Assembly (NCBI GenBank): GCA_030180135.1
Contig: CM058233.1
Coordinates: 59,168,500 to 59,232,499 of the forward strand
DNA from: Orychophragmus violaceus
Taxonomy: Eukaryota > Streptophyta > Magnoliopsida > Brassicales > Brassicaceae
Reading direction: 5' to 3'
DNA: 64,000 nt
Every line of letters begins with the position of its first letter. Within the stretch, counting starts at the first letter, position 1. Shown here in pieces: positions 1 to 10,196 of this stretch. The notes under the pieces are model-generated. The model was given only the letters and a program-made list of their open reading frames with translations. It made no database searches and was not told the DNA's origin. The position numbers were made by a program, and so were the translations under genes.

Positions 1-274
1 AACCAAGGATAAAAGGGTCAAACAACATTTCATTAAAATGGGAAGGGTATGGGAGATTAGTTAGAGTAGTGTGGATTTCTTTTAGAGCCATAAGGCCACA
101 TGAGAAATTGACCCTACTGTAAAGTGAGTCGAAGAAAGATTACCCTAATTTCACCTTTATGTTACAGGTGAAGTTTTGTCGGGAGATTTTTTGTGTCAAA
201 ATTGGTAGGGTTTGTTGTTGTTGCCCGTACACTAATTTGGGCTAACTCTTGGTTTGGGCTTTTTGAAAGAAAAA
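1..274. other. Non-coding flank upstream of a Helitron-like element
   Basis: No coding sequence is recognisable here. Two TGGGCT (site II-like) motifs lie near 238 and 254, directly before the Helitron-like insertion. They may belong to an original RPF2 promoter that the insertion pushed away from the gene; this is inference. Confidence 0.4.
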
Positions 275-855
275 TCTATACTATTAAAATCTTAATCTTA
301 CCATGAGTATTTTATTTTGGGCTTTAGAAGAATTTAGAAGAGAAATTCTCAAGAAAAAGAAGAAAAAAACAAAAATTACAACCATTTACAATTATTCAAT
401 AATTATATTTTATTTTAGAAATTTCAAATTATTTAAAAAATTAGTTTAACATTTTTATTATATTAATTGATTTATTTTTACTATAATTGTTTTTAGTAGT
501 ACTAAGTACAAAATCGTGTTACATATTTAATTGTATTCTACTCAAAATATATAATAAAATATAACATCAATTTTTTTTTAAAAACATTAACTAAACATAT
601 AGTAAAAATATATAACTTTGGCACTATTATACAAATTAAATGGTTATGATATCTAAAAAATATAATAAAAACTTAAATACTATTTCACAGTACAAAAAAA
701 AATTGCTAATATTACAAACTCAGAATTTTATATTCATAAATAATCAAAATAGATATAACTATTAACTGAAAATAATTTCAAATTATAAAATGTAAAACAT
801 AAAAAAATAAAAATAATAACAACTATCAAATAATATTCCGCGCATCAAAATCTAG
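275..855 (+). mobile_element. Short non-autonomous Helitron-like element (ATREP-like)
   Basis: The segment begins TCTATACTATTAAAA, like the 5' end of many Arabidopsis-type Helitrons, and ends CCGCGCATCAAAATCTAG followed by T. It is preceded by A and followed by T, as expected for Helitron insertion between A and T. The interior is AT-rich and has no coding capacity. Only half of the usual 3' GC-rich hairpin can be seen, so the element is degenerate or the call is partly wrong. It lies directly upstream of RPF2. Confidence 0.5.
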
Positions 856-879
856 TAGGTTAGTAAAGAAGGAAAAAGA

Positions 880-935
880 AAGTTTGGGCTGTGAAGGGGT
901 TATATTACAATTTGTGAAGTAAAAACCCTAGGCTT
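880..935 (+). promoter_or_regulatory. Site II and telo-box promoter elements of RPF2
   Basis: A TGGGCT site II motif lies at 885-890 and an AAACCCTA telo-box at 923-930, about 80-125 bp before the RPF2 start codon. This pairing is well known in promoters of plant ribosomal-protein and ribosome-biogenesis genes, and it fits the product of the downstream gene. Both motifs lie in the roughly 150 bp left between the Helitron-like 3' end and the ATG. Confidence 0.6.
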
Positions 936-1008
936 CCCATATCAATAATTGAAAAACCTCTTCTTCGTCTTTTCTTTTTTCGGAGCCGTTGCGGTAAAAT
1001 AATCAGTC

Positions 1009-2642
1009 ATGATGGAAATACGAACTCCGAAGACCGGCAAAGCCAAGCGTGTACTCGAAAAGCGAGCTCCCAAGTTGGTGAGCTTTCTTAATCGTTTGAT
1101 TCGTTGTTTCGTTTTTCTGTGAAGAATCGCTTGAAAGTTCATCACTTTGTATCTGATTGGTTGTCTTAAATCTCTGGAACTTGCAGGTTGAAACTGGGAA
1201 GAAGACATTGATACTTCATGGAACAAAGACGAGCGCTACACTTAGCTCTGTATTGATGGAACTGTACCGTTTGAAGAAGGGAGGTGCCATTAAATACTCG
1301 AGGAGGAATGAGAATATTAGGCCCTTTGAGAGTGGAGGTGAAACCTCTTTGGAGTTCTTCTCTCTCAAAACCGATTGTAGCATTTTTGTGGTAAGCTTTA
1401 GCAGCTTGGTTCTGTAATTATCCTAGATGCTCATCTTGTCTAGGTATGAATTATATTCAACATTTAATATAGCATCCTGCTGCTGTCTTGTTAGTCTTTA
1501 TGAATGTTCTTATGGGGTAAATTGGTACAAGATAAGCTTGTTTTATAACTGGCTAACGTTATCTCGGGCCCAAAATAATCCATTTGGAAATGTATTAGTA
1601 AGTTTACATTTGATGCAGAGTCCTAACATTGGTTTGGTTAATGTTATGTTGCAGTATGGCTTTCACACAAAGAAACGACCTGACAATCTTGTGCTAGGAA
1701 GAATGTATGATCACCATGTCTATGATCTTATAGAAGTTGGGATTGAGAACTTTAGATCTTTGCTATCGTTTTCCTATGACAAGAAAATAGCACCGCATGA
1801 AGGATCAAAGCCTTTTATTTGCTTTACCGGAGAAGGTTTTGAGAATGTACCAGAGCTGAAGCAGCTAAAAGAAGTCCTGACTGATCTGTTTCGAGGCGAG
1901 GTGAGTCCCTTAAGACCTATGGTTTTGTTAAGTATTTGACCCTTACGGCCGGCCTGATTTTCATAAAAAGAGTCGAACTGTTGTGAATGTATTTTGCTTA
2001 TCACAGAACCTGAAAGAAGTTTAATTATTTGTCTGCAGGTTGTGGATAATCTAAATCTTACTGGATTAGACCGTGCTTACATATGTTCAGCAATATCCCC
2101 AACTAAGGTGTTCCTTACCCACTGCGCAATTAAGCTAAAAAAGTCAGGGACCATCGTGCCTAGAATAGAGCTTGTTGAAGTCGGTCCATCCATGGACTTG
2201 GTTATCCGTCGTAATCGTCTTCCCAACGAAGGCCTAAGGAAAGAAGCAATGAAATCATCCAAAGATAAACCTAAGAAGAAGGTAAACAAAAAAAACATAA
2301 GATTTCGTAGCTTTTGTGTCATGTCTCTTTAAATTTGATAGAAACTGATGACCAATGAATCATTTTTTGTTTCTGATACAGCTGAAGAATGTTGATCAAG
2401 ATGATGTACACGGGAAGACTGGGAGGATTTATATTCCTGAACAGAAGGTAAGAAAGAAAGCACATAAACACACATAATTTGCATATCAGATTCCCAGACT
2501 GATTGTTTCAATGGTTTTGCAGGTTGGAGAAACCCCATTGCCCGATAAATCCAAGGGAGTGAAGAGAGAGCGAAGAGAGGGTAAGCTGAAGAAGAACAAT
2601 GAAGAAGGGTCTGCTTCCAAAAAGCAAAAAGAGTCCGAGTAA
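1009..2642 (+). CDS. RPF2: Ribosome production factor 2 (Brix-domain, 60S assembly)
   Basis: This is a six-exon gene: 1009-1077, 1187-1390, 1655-1900, 2039-2281, 2382-2447 and 2523-2642. All introns are GT-AG, and every exon length is a multiple of three. The joined frame encodes 315 residues, close to the usual length for plant RPF2. The protein opens with MMEIRTPKTGKAKRVLEKRAP, then a Brix-domain core with RRNENIRPFESG, FVYGFHTKKRPDNLVLGRMYDH, KPFICFTGEGFE and LVEVGPSMDLVIRR, and ends in a lysine-rich tail (about residue 255 onward). In yeast and plants RPF2 acts with RRS1 in the nucleolus to load the 5S RNP (5S rRNA, uL18, uL5) into pre-60S particles. No frameshift or stop interrupts it. 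The first of two adjacent ATGs was chosen; the second would remove one residue. The gene appears functional and is the best synteny anchor in the window. Confidence 0.95.
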
Positions 2643-2786
2643 CTCACAATGGTTGCATCAACGTCAGCAAGATGAGATGATTTTGCAGTGTAACATGTGT
2701 TTTTTCCGTTATAATCTTTTTCTGTCGCTAGCGAGATAGTTTTGTTTTTATAAAATTTATGCAGGAAAAGAAAATGTTAAAACATT

Positions 2787-3611
2787 ATTAAGATTAGGAC
2801 TGTCAAATGGTTGGTCCGTCCATGGTCTGGTCCAATCCAATTTATTATGGACGGGTTATGGTCATGACAAAAAAAAAGCCTTTGGACTAATTTTATCTAT
2901 GGTCGAAATGGGCAAAACCAAATGGACATTGGTCATGTCCAAATTATTAAAAATTTAGAGTTAAAAAGATTTGAAGATTTTTTTTTTTCATTTTTTATCA
3001 CTTAGTCGACTTCAAAATAAAAATCAGGTTTTTTTTTTTGTAAAATCAAAATTTCCGTTAAAACCATAAATTGACTTTCACGTCAAATCTGTAAAATTGA
3101 CTTTTTCCGCTAAAATTGTAAATTTGACTTGGCGGGAAAACCGAATTTTGCGTTTTGGCGGGAAAACCAAATTTTGCGGTTTTGACAAGAAAATAAAATT
3201 TTGCGGATTCGGTTTTCCCGCCAAACCGCAAAATTTGGTTTTCCCGACAAAATCACAAAATTCGGTTTTTCTGTCAAAACCGCAAAATTCGGTTTCCCGC
3301 CAAAACCGCGAAGTTTGAATTTCCCGCCAAAACAGCAAAGTTTGGTTTTCCCGCCAAAACAATAAAATTTGGTTTTCTGATTAAATCGCAAAATTTGGTT
3401 TTCTGGTCAAAACCGCAAAATTTGGTTTTTACATTATCCTAAAATGGACGTCCATAGTTATGACCATTTGGACATGGTTTTTATTGGGCATGGGCATTTT
3501 TTTGGACCATTGTCCATTTTGGACCGACCAATTATAGTCCAAAACCAAATGGTCATTTTGGACAAGCCCAAATAGACGCCGGATAGACCATTTGACAGTA
3601 CTAATTAAGAT
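2787..3611. mobile_element. hAT-type MITE with 8-bp target duplication
   Basis: The element itself spans 2795-3603. Its terminal inverted repeats are TAGGACTGTCAAATGG and CCATTTGACAGTACTA, with one mismatch. A perfect 8-bp duplication ATTAAGAT flanks it at 2787-2794 and 3604-3611. An 8-bp target duplication and TA-initiated repeats indicate the hAT superfamily. There is no transposase. The sequence just inside the ends (tggtccgtccatgg and similar) is also partly inverted between the two sides, so the whole unit can fold back. It sits about 150 bp past the RPF2 stop codon. Confidence 0.85.
3060..3430. repeat. Inverted tandem array inside the hAT MITE
   Basis: Units of about 27 bp resembling GGCGGGAAAACCAAATTTTG run in one orientation from about 3130 to 3200. 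The reverse complement (CAAAATTTGGTTTTCCCGCC) is then repeated about eight times to 3430. Overlapping open frames on both strands are a by-product of the repeats, not genes. A transcript across the array could form a long imperfect hairpin. Confidence 0.75.
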
Positions 3612-3828
3612 GAAGAAACACATTTTTTGTCTCACATTTGAATACTACAAGTACACAACCTAAAAAGGAACCAATATTGTTTTGTTTTGTTGCTGGTTCG
3701 AGTATACTGCTTGCTTCTCGTCGGTTAGAAATGGGGTTTTATTCAAAATCGTTTTGATATTTAATTGTCGTTTTTAAGATGAAAATTTAGTTTCGCATTT
3801 TAAGAACGATAAAAAGTTGAAATAGTGC

Positions 3829-3853
3829 ACATCATCATCATCATCATCATCAT
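3829..3853. repeat. ATC trinucleotide microsatellite
   Basis: About eight consecutive ATC units, in AT-rich non-coding sequence between the MITE and the Mutator-like element. Confidence 0.9.
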
Positions 3854-3984
3854 TTTCTTAAGTGAAACTTGTAAAAAACAATATAAGTAAATAATGTTAA
3901 GGTTTAGGGTTTGGGATGCATAGTGTTTTTGTTTTTTTGTGTGCGGATTTCGACCGATTTCTTCTCGTTTTTGAGGTCTGGCTA

Positions 3985-4200
3985 GTAGTACTCAGACTGT
4001 AAATGGTGTAAGACAATTACAAATCAGACTTCAAATAGAGTATTGCTATTAGTACTCAAACTTCAAATGGCGTCGATTATTAGTAATCAAACTGCAAATG
4101 ATGACTGGTTATTAGTACTTAGACTGCAAATTGTATATGACTATTAATAATCAGACTGCAAATGGAGCCTAAGTATGAGTAATCAGACTGCATATTCATT
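3985..4200. repeat. Subterminal CAGACTGCAAATGG tandem repeats of the MULE
   Basis: About seven degenerate units of roughly 32 bp resemble TAATCAGACTGCAAATGG. Related CAGACTTCTCAAATAC units occur at about 5540-5640, between the two MULE genes. AGTCTG motifs also recur at 14600-14960 and 32437-33160. Confidence 0.7.
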
Positions 4201-4229
4201 ATGACTATGATTTGAATGATTTTTGTTGT

Positions 4230-5230
4230 TGCAGGTTTTCATAATGGCATAGCATAAATTCCTACAAAGGATGTTCACACCCGGTTAGGAGCCTATTCCA
4301 GATAAAATCATAAACTTCTTCAGTGGTAGGAGAGATCTGATTGAAGATCTTAAAGTAGCACTCTCTATGCAGCTAAATTGCAAGAAGAAGCATGAGATAT
4401 GGTCTCTTGTTGGTGTTCAACCAATGAGGTTTTCTTTGAATGAGTTTTAACACATAACCGGACTCACTGCGACTAAGTTGAGAATTTGGAGTACCCATAA
4501 GTTGAGTTTATAGACCAGATGAGAGCAATGTGGGAGCTTCTTGGAGTGAAGCTTTTAGTAGATGTGGTGGTTAGGAACCACAAGATCGGATTTGGTTAGG
4601 CTATCTATCCATCTATGTATCCTTCACCGAGGCTCAACACTAGACAAATGCCTCAAGAGCTAACATTGCTATGCTACTGCTGGTTCTATGGACGTTACAA
4701 TCATATACATGGGGAATATTGACCTTTAACCGGAAGATTGATCATATCTACATTGCATTGCACATTGGCGAAAATAATTGGATAGCTATTATGATTTATA
4801 TGTCGGATATGCTCGTAACAATCTGGGACATCATCTTTGGGCCGCACACATATGAGTTGATATGAGCGGTAGTAGCACCAATATGTGAGTTGTTTTCTTA
4901 TATGATGCATGTACTGTACCCAGCTGATGATATGTGGTATTATCCCATGGATCAATACACCTACACGATTGTTAGGAGCAAAAATCTTCTAAAAAACAAG
5001 CAATCAAGTGATTGTGGTATGTACTGCTTGAAGTTCATTGAGGTCAATTCACTTACAATGGTGTTTCTAAAGTATATTTATGATAAGAACATCAAGAAAA
5101 TCAGAGACAGACTGGCTTATTATATATTGAGTGAACTCGGGCTACCATGTGAAGAGAAACGTACTGAGTATGATTCGCTAGACATCTATGATGGGTCTAC
5201 GGTGGGGAAATATACTTCCCCAATATCTTT
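4230..5230 (+). pseudogene. Ulp1-like cysteine protease (DUF1985/C48) of the MULE, decayed
   Basis: A DUF1985-like N-terminal part (FFSGRRDLIEDLK, then IWSLVGVQPMRFSLNEF) is followed by a C48/Ulp1-like protease part: NNWIAIMIYM, then VTIWDIIFG, then KNKQSSDCGMYCLKFIE. The Gln and Cys of the catalytic site (Q-S-S-D-C-G) remain. The residue before the conserved Trp is Asn where family members have the catalytic His. In-frame stops occur near 4287, 4448 and 4863, so the gene is dead. Intact relatives are predicted SUMO-protease-like proteins carried by MULEs. It converges with the transposase gene on the opposite strand. Confidence 0.75.
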
Positions 5231-7600
5231 TGGATTCCCGAAAACAAAGGATATTTGCATATATTTACCTTTTGTATATGTAAGAAAAACTCATCCATCT
5301 TTTGGCTTACTTTTGTGGAAATGTTTGTGCCATGCCAATTGTGATGTCAAAGCGTGTTGGGCATATGTAGGGTATTGGGACATATGTAGAGTATATGGAT
5401 GTTATGTAACAAACTCATGAATTATATTTATTATGTTTATGTGCTGCTACACTTGATGAAACATAACCCAAACAATTGAGACAACAAGTTTTTTGACTCA
5501 AACACCAAAAACTGAAAAATGACTTCAAAAACGAAATATTATCCTTAAGTTACTCTATCAGACTTTTCAAACACATCAAATACTCCATCTGACTTCACTA
5601 TCAGACTTCTCAAATACATCCATTACTCCATCAAACTTCTTTAAAACCCTAAACCATATCGGACTTTCACCAGTCTCATGTTTGGTCTTCTCGACAATTA
5701 GGTTGTTTGTGGTCTGGTTGTTTGCAATTTGAGCAAATGTATTGCTTGTGTAGTTTCCGTGGTTTATTTCCCTTCGTCTTTGCAATTTCTGTCCAAGATT
5801 GCCAACTCAACTTCTTCTTTCTTCTAGGCTTCCGCCTCTCTTGCGGCGGAAGGATGTGTACGGTATCCGGAGCTTTGATAGTACAATTCTTTGGTAGGAT
5901 GTTGCACGAGTATGCAGCGAACAAATAGTCCCTTCTGTGAGATGGTCATACAAGCGCAGAAATGTGTAGCTCAAGTTCCGGTACATACCAAATGGCATGT
6001 GAACAAGGTATCTTTTCGTAATCCCACACACCACATTCGCACTTTCGATGTTCCAAATCGACAACACAATCCTTTGTCCTCCCTTAACAATGAATCGATA
6101 ACCATCTATTTGTTCTGCCGTCATCATATCTGCAAAATATTCACGAATAGCCATCAAATATTCATCTTATCGGCTAAATGTTGTTGTGAGACTTATTGCA
6201 TCTAGCTGCATTTTACAAAACCACGTCTCTAGCTTCTTTTTATAAACTCCAAAAAGAAAGATATGAGATATTGAATTCTGATAGAGTATTGAGGCCATGT
6301 ATCAGTTAAAATCGTCCACCGTATATGTGTACGCCTCATTTTTCACCAAGTACAGAAGATGTTTTCCCTAAACTTGGTGACTATGTTATTTTGTAGATGG
6401 TAATAGCATATCCCTCGTTGTGCCCAAGGAAAAAATGTTTCACACGCATTCTTGATGGATTCGTGCCTATCTGAGACTATGACCAAAGGATATTGGTCCG
6501 AAATGCGTTCTTTCAGCTTGGTGAAAAACCACTCCCACAAGGCATCATTCTAAGAGTCTAAAATTCCGAAAGCCAACAGAAATATTTGAATAACACCGCC
6601 ATACTTTCCTGTAAGATGAGTACCATCCACCACAATGACTTTTCTAAGAGACGTAAACCATATATGGAAGCTACAAATGGTATAAATAGATATTTAAATA
6701 TTTCCTTCTCATCTAGTTTAAGAGAGTTTATTATTCCCGGGTTCGTTTGATTGATTCCATGCAAAAAAGAAGGCAATCTCTCATACTCATCTTCCGCTGT
6801 TCCTCTCACCAACCTTTGAGCATGTAACAATGCTCTGTATGCGGTTGTGTAGCTCATTTTAATCACAAACAGCTTCCTCATTATTGCTTTGACATGCTTT
6901 GGTGTGATCTTTTCAATTATATCAAATCATTCTATTAACAACCCACAAATATACTGCGGAATATAACGTTTACGTTTAGACATTCAGCCCAACCACTGAA
7001 CATGTATGGGTTATTAAATACATCATCACCCAAAACTTGTCTTGTTCGTTCTTCACAACCACAAAACATTTATTTCCAGACTTCTCAATTGAATGTGTAT
7101 TTCCTCATTATCACATCAAACGCACCTCGGGTATTAGATCTTTCTTGCTATCAAAACACTTGTCAATAAAGATACCGTCGGACCAATTTCTTTTTCCAAC
7201 AAATCGATTAGTCACACCCTCCAACTCATATTTTTTATAATATTCATTTTCTTCCACATCTTCATCTTAATCTTTTACTTTCCCATACATTCTATAATCA
7301 ACATCGTCACAGTAAGCCTCAACGTGTTTCTTGAAAACTTTCTCAGGCCCATCCAAGTTACCAATACCATCATCACCACCAACACCATCACCATCACAAA
7401 TAGAATAATTTGTTACTGAGTCCACATCTTCCTCATTCCAGTCTTCGTCATCTTCATCTTCATATTTTTCATCATAATTCCCGCATCTTCATCTTTCATA
7501 CCAGATCGGCTCGAGACACAAAGACGGATTAAATGCGTACTAGCTAATTCGACCATGCTCCTTACTTGCCTATCATTTGTGACATAAATATGAGGGCTAT

Positions 7601-8819
7601 TGATAGGTTGTGAGTTTTACCCTATTCTAAACTGCAAGTGAACAGCAATGTCAAAGTAGTATATAGGGTTATCGAATCCACAGGGACACTTGGTCTCAAT
7701 AGATCAGAACAGTAGAGACTAATACTAGAAAGAAAGCAATGTAATTGAATTAAAAGCGGTGCGAGAAAGTAAATCAGTAGCAGAGATTAACGGTTGTGGA
7801 AGCAATAAACTAAAAGCGTCAAGCCTAGGGTATTCTCAGGAAGTCAGACAAGCAGACAGTTCATTCAGCAAGGATCTAATTAAGCACAGTTCTAGAACTC
7901 AAAACACCGATATAGAATTAACCAAATTCCTTTGCGATAATTCTCTAAGTCTAAGTGCAGCAAACCAAACTTTCGTTTGCGAGAACTAACAGATTAAACT
8001 AGCATTAATCCCAAGTTTGATATGTTCACAATTATCCTAAACCAAACTTCTGTTTGCGAATAGTTTAATTGCCCAATTTAATTAGTTCTGATTCCTAAAC
8101 CCTACTTCCGTGACGTATTTAGCAACCTAAGATCTAGATTCTAATTGATCAGGTTAGAACTAGCTTTAAGCACAATTAAATTGAAGAACAGATATAGTTT
8201 GAATCCTTAACTGAAATTGAACGAGTCTAGCAAGTCATGAAATCCTATGTGAGAAACCCTAAACCTAACTAGGAATCTACTCAGACATAGATAATGAAAA
8301 CATGATCATATGATGAATAAATTGCATAAAAGAATAAGAGTAAAAGGGGTTCGAAATCTTCTCCAAATACAGATGAAGTAATAGGTTCAGATCAGCCCCA
8401 AAAGCTCTAAAAATCCTCTGCTCTTAATTATGAAAGCGTAATGTCAAGCGTATAAAGCGTATCTAATTAAAACACTAAAAACTCTATTATATAGGTCTAA
8501 TCTCGGCCAGGGGCTTCTTTGTAAATATCAGGAACTTCTGGATCAAAGTGCAATATCTTGATTCTTCTAAACCGCCGAGTTTTGGCCCATCTCGCTGGTG
8601 CATCGATCGATGCTAGAGTGCAACGATCGACACCTTTCTCTGTTTCGGACAGTGAACTCTCTCTCTCGGCCAAACACTCCAAAAATCTCCAAAATGCTCC
8701 ATTATCTCCAATTCAGCTCCAAACCTGATTATACCTGTAAAAGACTCTAAAAGAACACAAAAGACACTAAAAACACAACTATATCATGGCATAAAACCGG
8801 TAAAAACCATGATATATCA
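7601..8819 (-). repeat. 3' LTR of gag-only element copy 1
   Basis: Plus-strand sequence starts TGATAGGTTGTGAG and ends CATGATATATCA. It matches 13116-14325 nearly throughout. It contains one CGATCG palindrome cluster near 8606-8630. Confidence 0.93.
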
Positions 8820-8834
8820 ACTCCCCCACACTTA
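8820..8834 (-). promoter_or_regulatory. Polypurine tract of gag-only element copy 1
   Basis: On the minus strand TAAGTGTGGGGGAGT abuts the 3' LTR. Near-copies recur at 8995-9006 and 9758-9770 within the same 3' non-coding region. Confidence 0.75.
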
Positions 8835-10196
8835 GCCTTTGCTTGCCCTCAAGCAAAACAGAGAACTAAAACATGGTGAAGAGGTTTGAAAACTCTTCAG
8901 AAACTCATTTCATCCTAGAAGCTACAATACTCAGATTCCCCTTAGTAAACCACTGAAAGAATCAATCACAGGATATCAAGACCAACATGTACTTCCCCCA
9001 CACTTAGCAACTGTCCTAGGTAAACTCCACAATCACATTCAAGCATTCAAATTCTCCCTACTGACTTCTGCAAGTATTTAAGTGCGGTCTCACCTAAGGA
9101 GTATCGATCAAAGGGCACATGGATTCTTACCTTATCAGCTCTAGACCACCATACTATCTTTCTCTAGTCCCATTATTCTCTTTCCCTTCTTTAACAACTG
9201 ATTTTTCCCCACTGGGTATCATTTTATTTTTTTTTATCAGTGTTCTTCCCGTTATGGGGTGTACTTTGGACACATTCCATGGATCACATGAGAGAAAATA
9301 GTGTTTGCTACCATTCCCATGACCACTTCGGAGTTACTAACTCATCCTCAGTTTATTATTATTATTATTATTTTTTTTACTTTATAGAAGGGGAGAAGGG
9401 AACTAAATAGGATAGGTTGACAGGCTGTGTCAGAACTAACAAGGGAATCCGACACAAAGTATACCAAGCCCTTAGGTGAGAAATCTAAGTCAGTATTAAG
9501 TTGAAGTCAGTAAAAGGATCCTCTGATACCTGAAGTGATGTGGGTGTTCCCAGTAGGTTGATCTGTGATGGGGTTTTCTAATAGTCATAGATAGATCCTG
9601 CAACTTCATCCCAATGGTTACTTAAGTTCCTGCAAGTCTTGTAAATCTTCTCAGAAAATCATAGTTTCTTACTTAAACAATTTTGACTCAATAAAACAAA
9701 ATTTTTTGAAAAACGGACTGACTCTTAAGAAAACAGAAAACAAAAGTCAGTAGCACCTCCCCCACACTTAAGACACACTGTCCCCAGTAGTGTCCAGCGA
9801 AGGATCGGTAAAAAGAAAGAAAAATTGTTAAAGTTCTGTTGAGTTCTGTTGAGTTCTGTCGGGTTTACCTCTATCACTCATGCATCGATCGTTGCACTAA
9901 GTGCATCGACCGTTACTTGGCGATTTTCGTGTATGGTCGATCGTTGCTCAAGAGCGCAACGATCGCTGCAATGCGATTCCTTTCGTGTTGTGACGATCGA
10001 CACAGAAATGCGTCGATCGTTGCACTGCGAATTCATCCGAGACCTGTAAACATAAACTCACCAGAAACAAAAACAAACGTAAAATCCTAACAAAAACACC
10101 AAAAATTAAGTAGAAAAACACCAGTACCTAATGGTGGGTTGCCTCCCACCCAGCACTTGTTTAAGGTCAATAGCTTGACCGGACGGATGGGAATTT
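8835..10196 (-). other. 3' non-coding region of gag-only element copy 1
   Basis: The segment is well conserved among the three related elements in this window but has no conserved reading frame. It holds two additional polypurine-like tracts, an ATT microsatellite near 9356-9371, and a cluster of CGATCG-centred motifs at 9885-10025 just downstream of the GAG stop codon. Confidence 0.7.

Noticed and set aside
1774..2004. Minus-strand frames within RPF2
   Set aside because: Shadows of the RPF2 exons on the opposite strand.
3078..3391. Three overlapping frames of 73-94 codons
   Set aside because: By-products of the inverted tandem array in the MITE.
3900..3916. GGTTTAGGGTTTGGG as an interstitial telomere repeat
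   Set aside because: Only two degenerate units; not enough to distinguish from chance in AT-rich sequence.
7375..7500. Trinucleotide-rich segment (CACCATCACC, TCATCTTCATC) as a microsatellite
   Set aside because: It encodes the acidic/variable linker of the decayed MULE transposase on the minus strand.
9119..9301. Open frame that recurs in the other gag-family copies (23668-24018, 54819-55184)
   Set aside because: Indels change the frame between copies, so the similarity reflects conserved non-coding DNA, not a protein.
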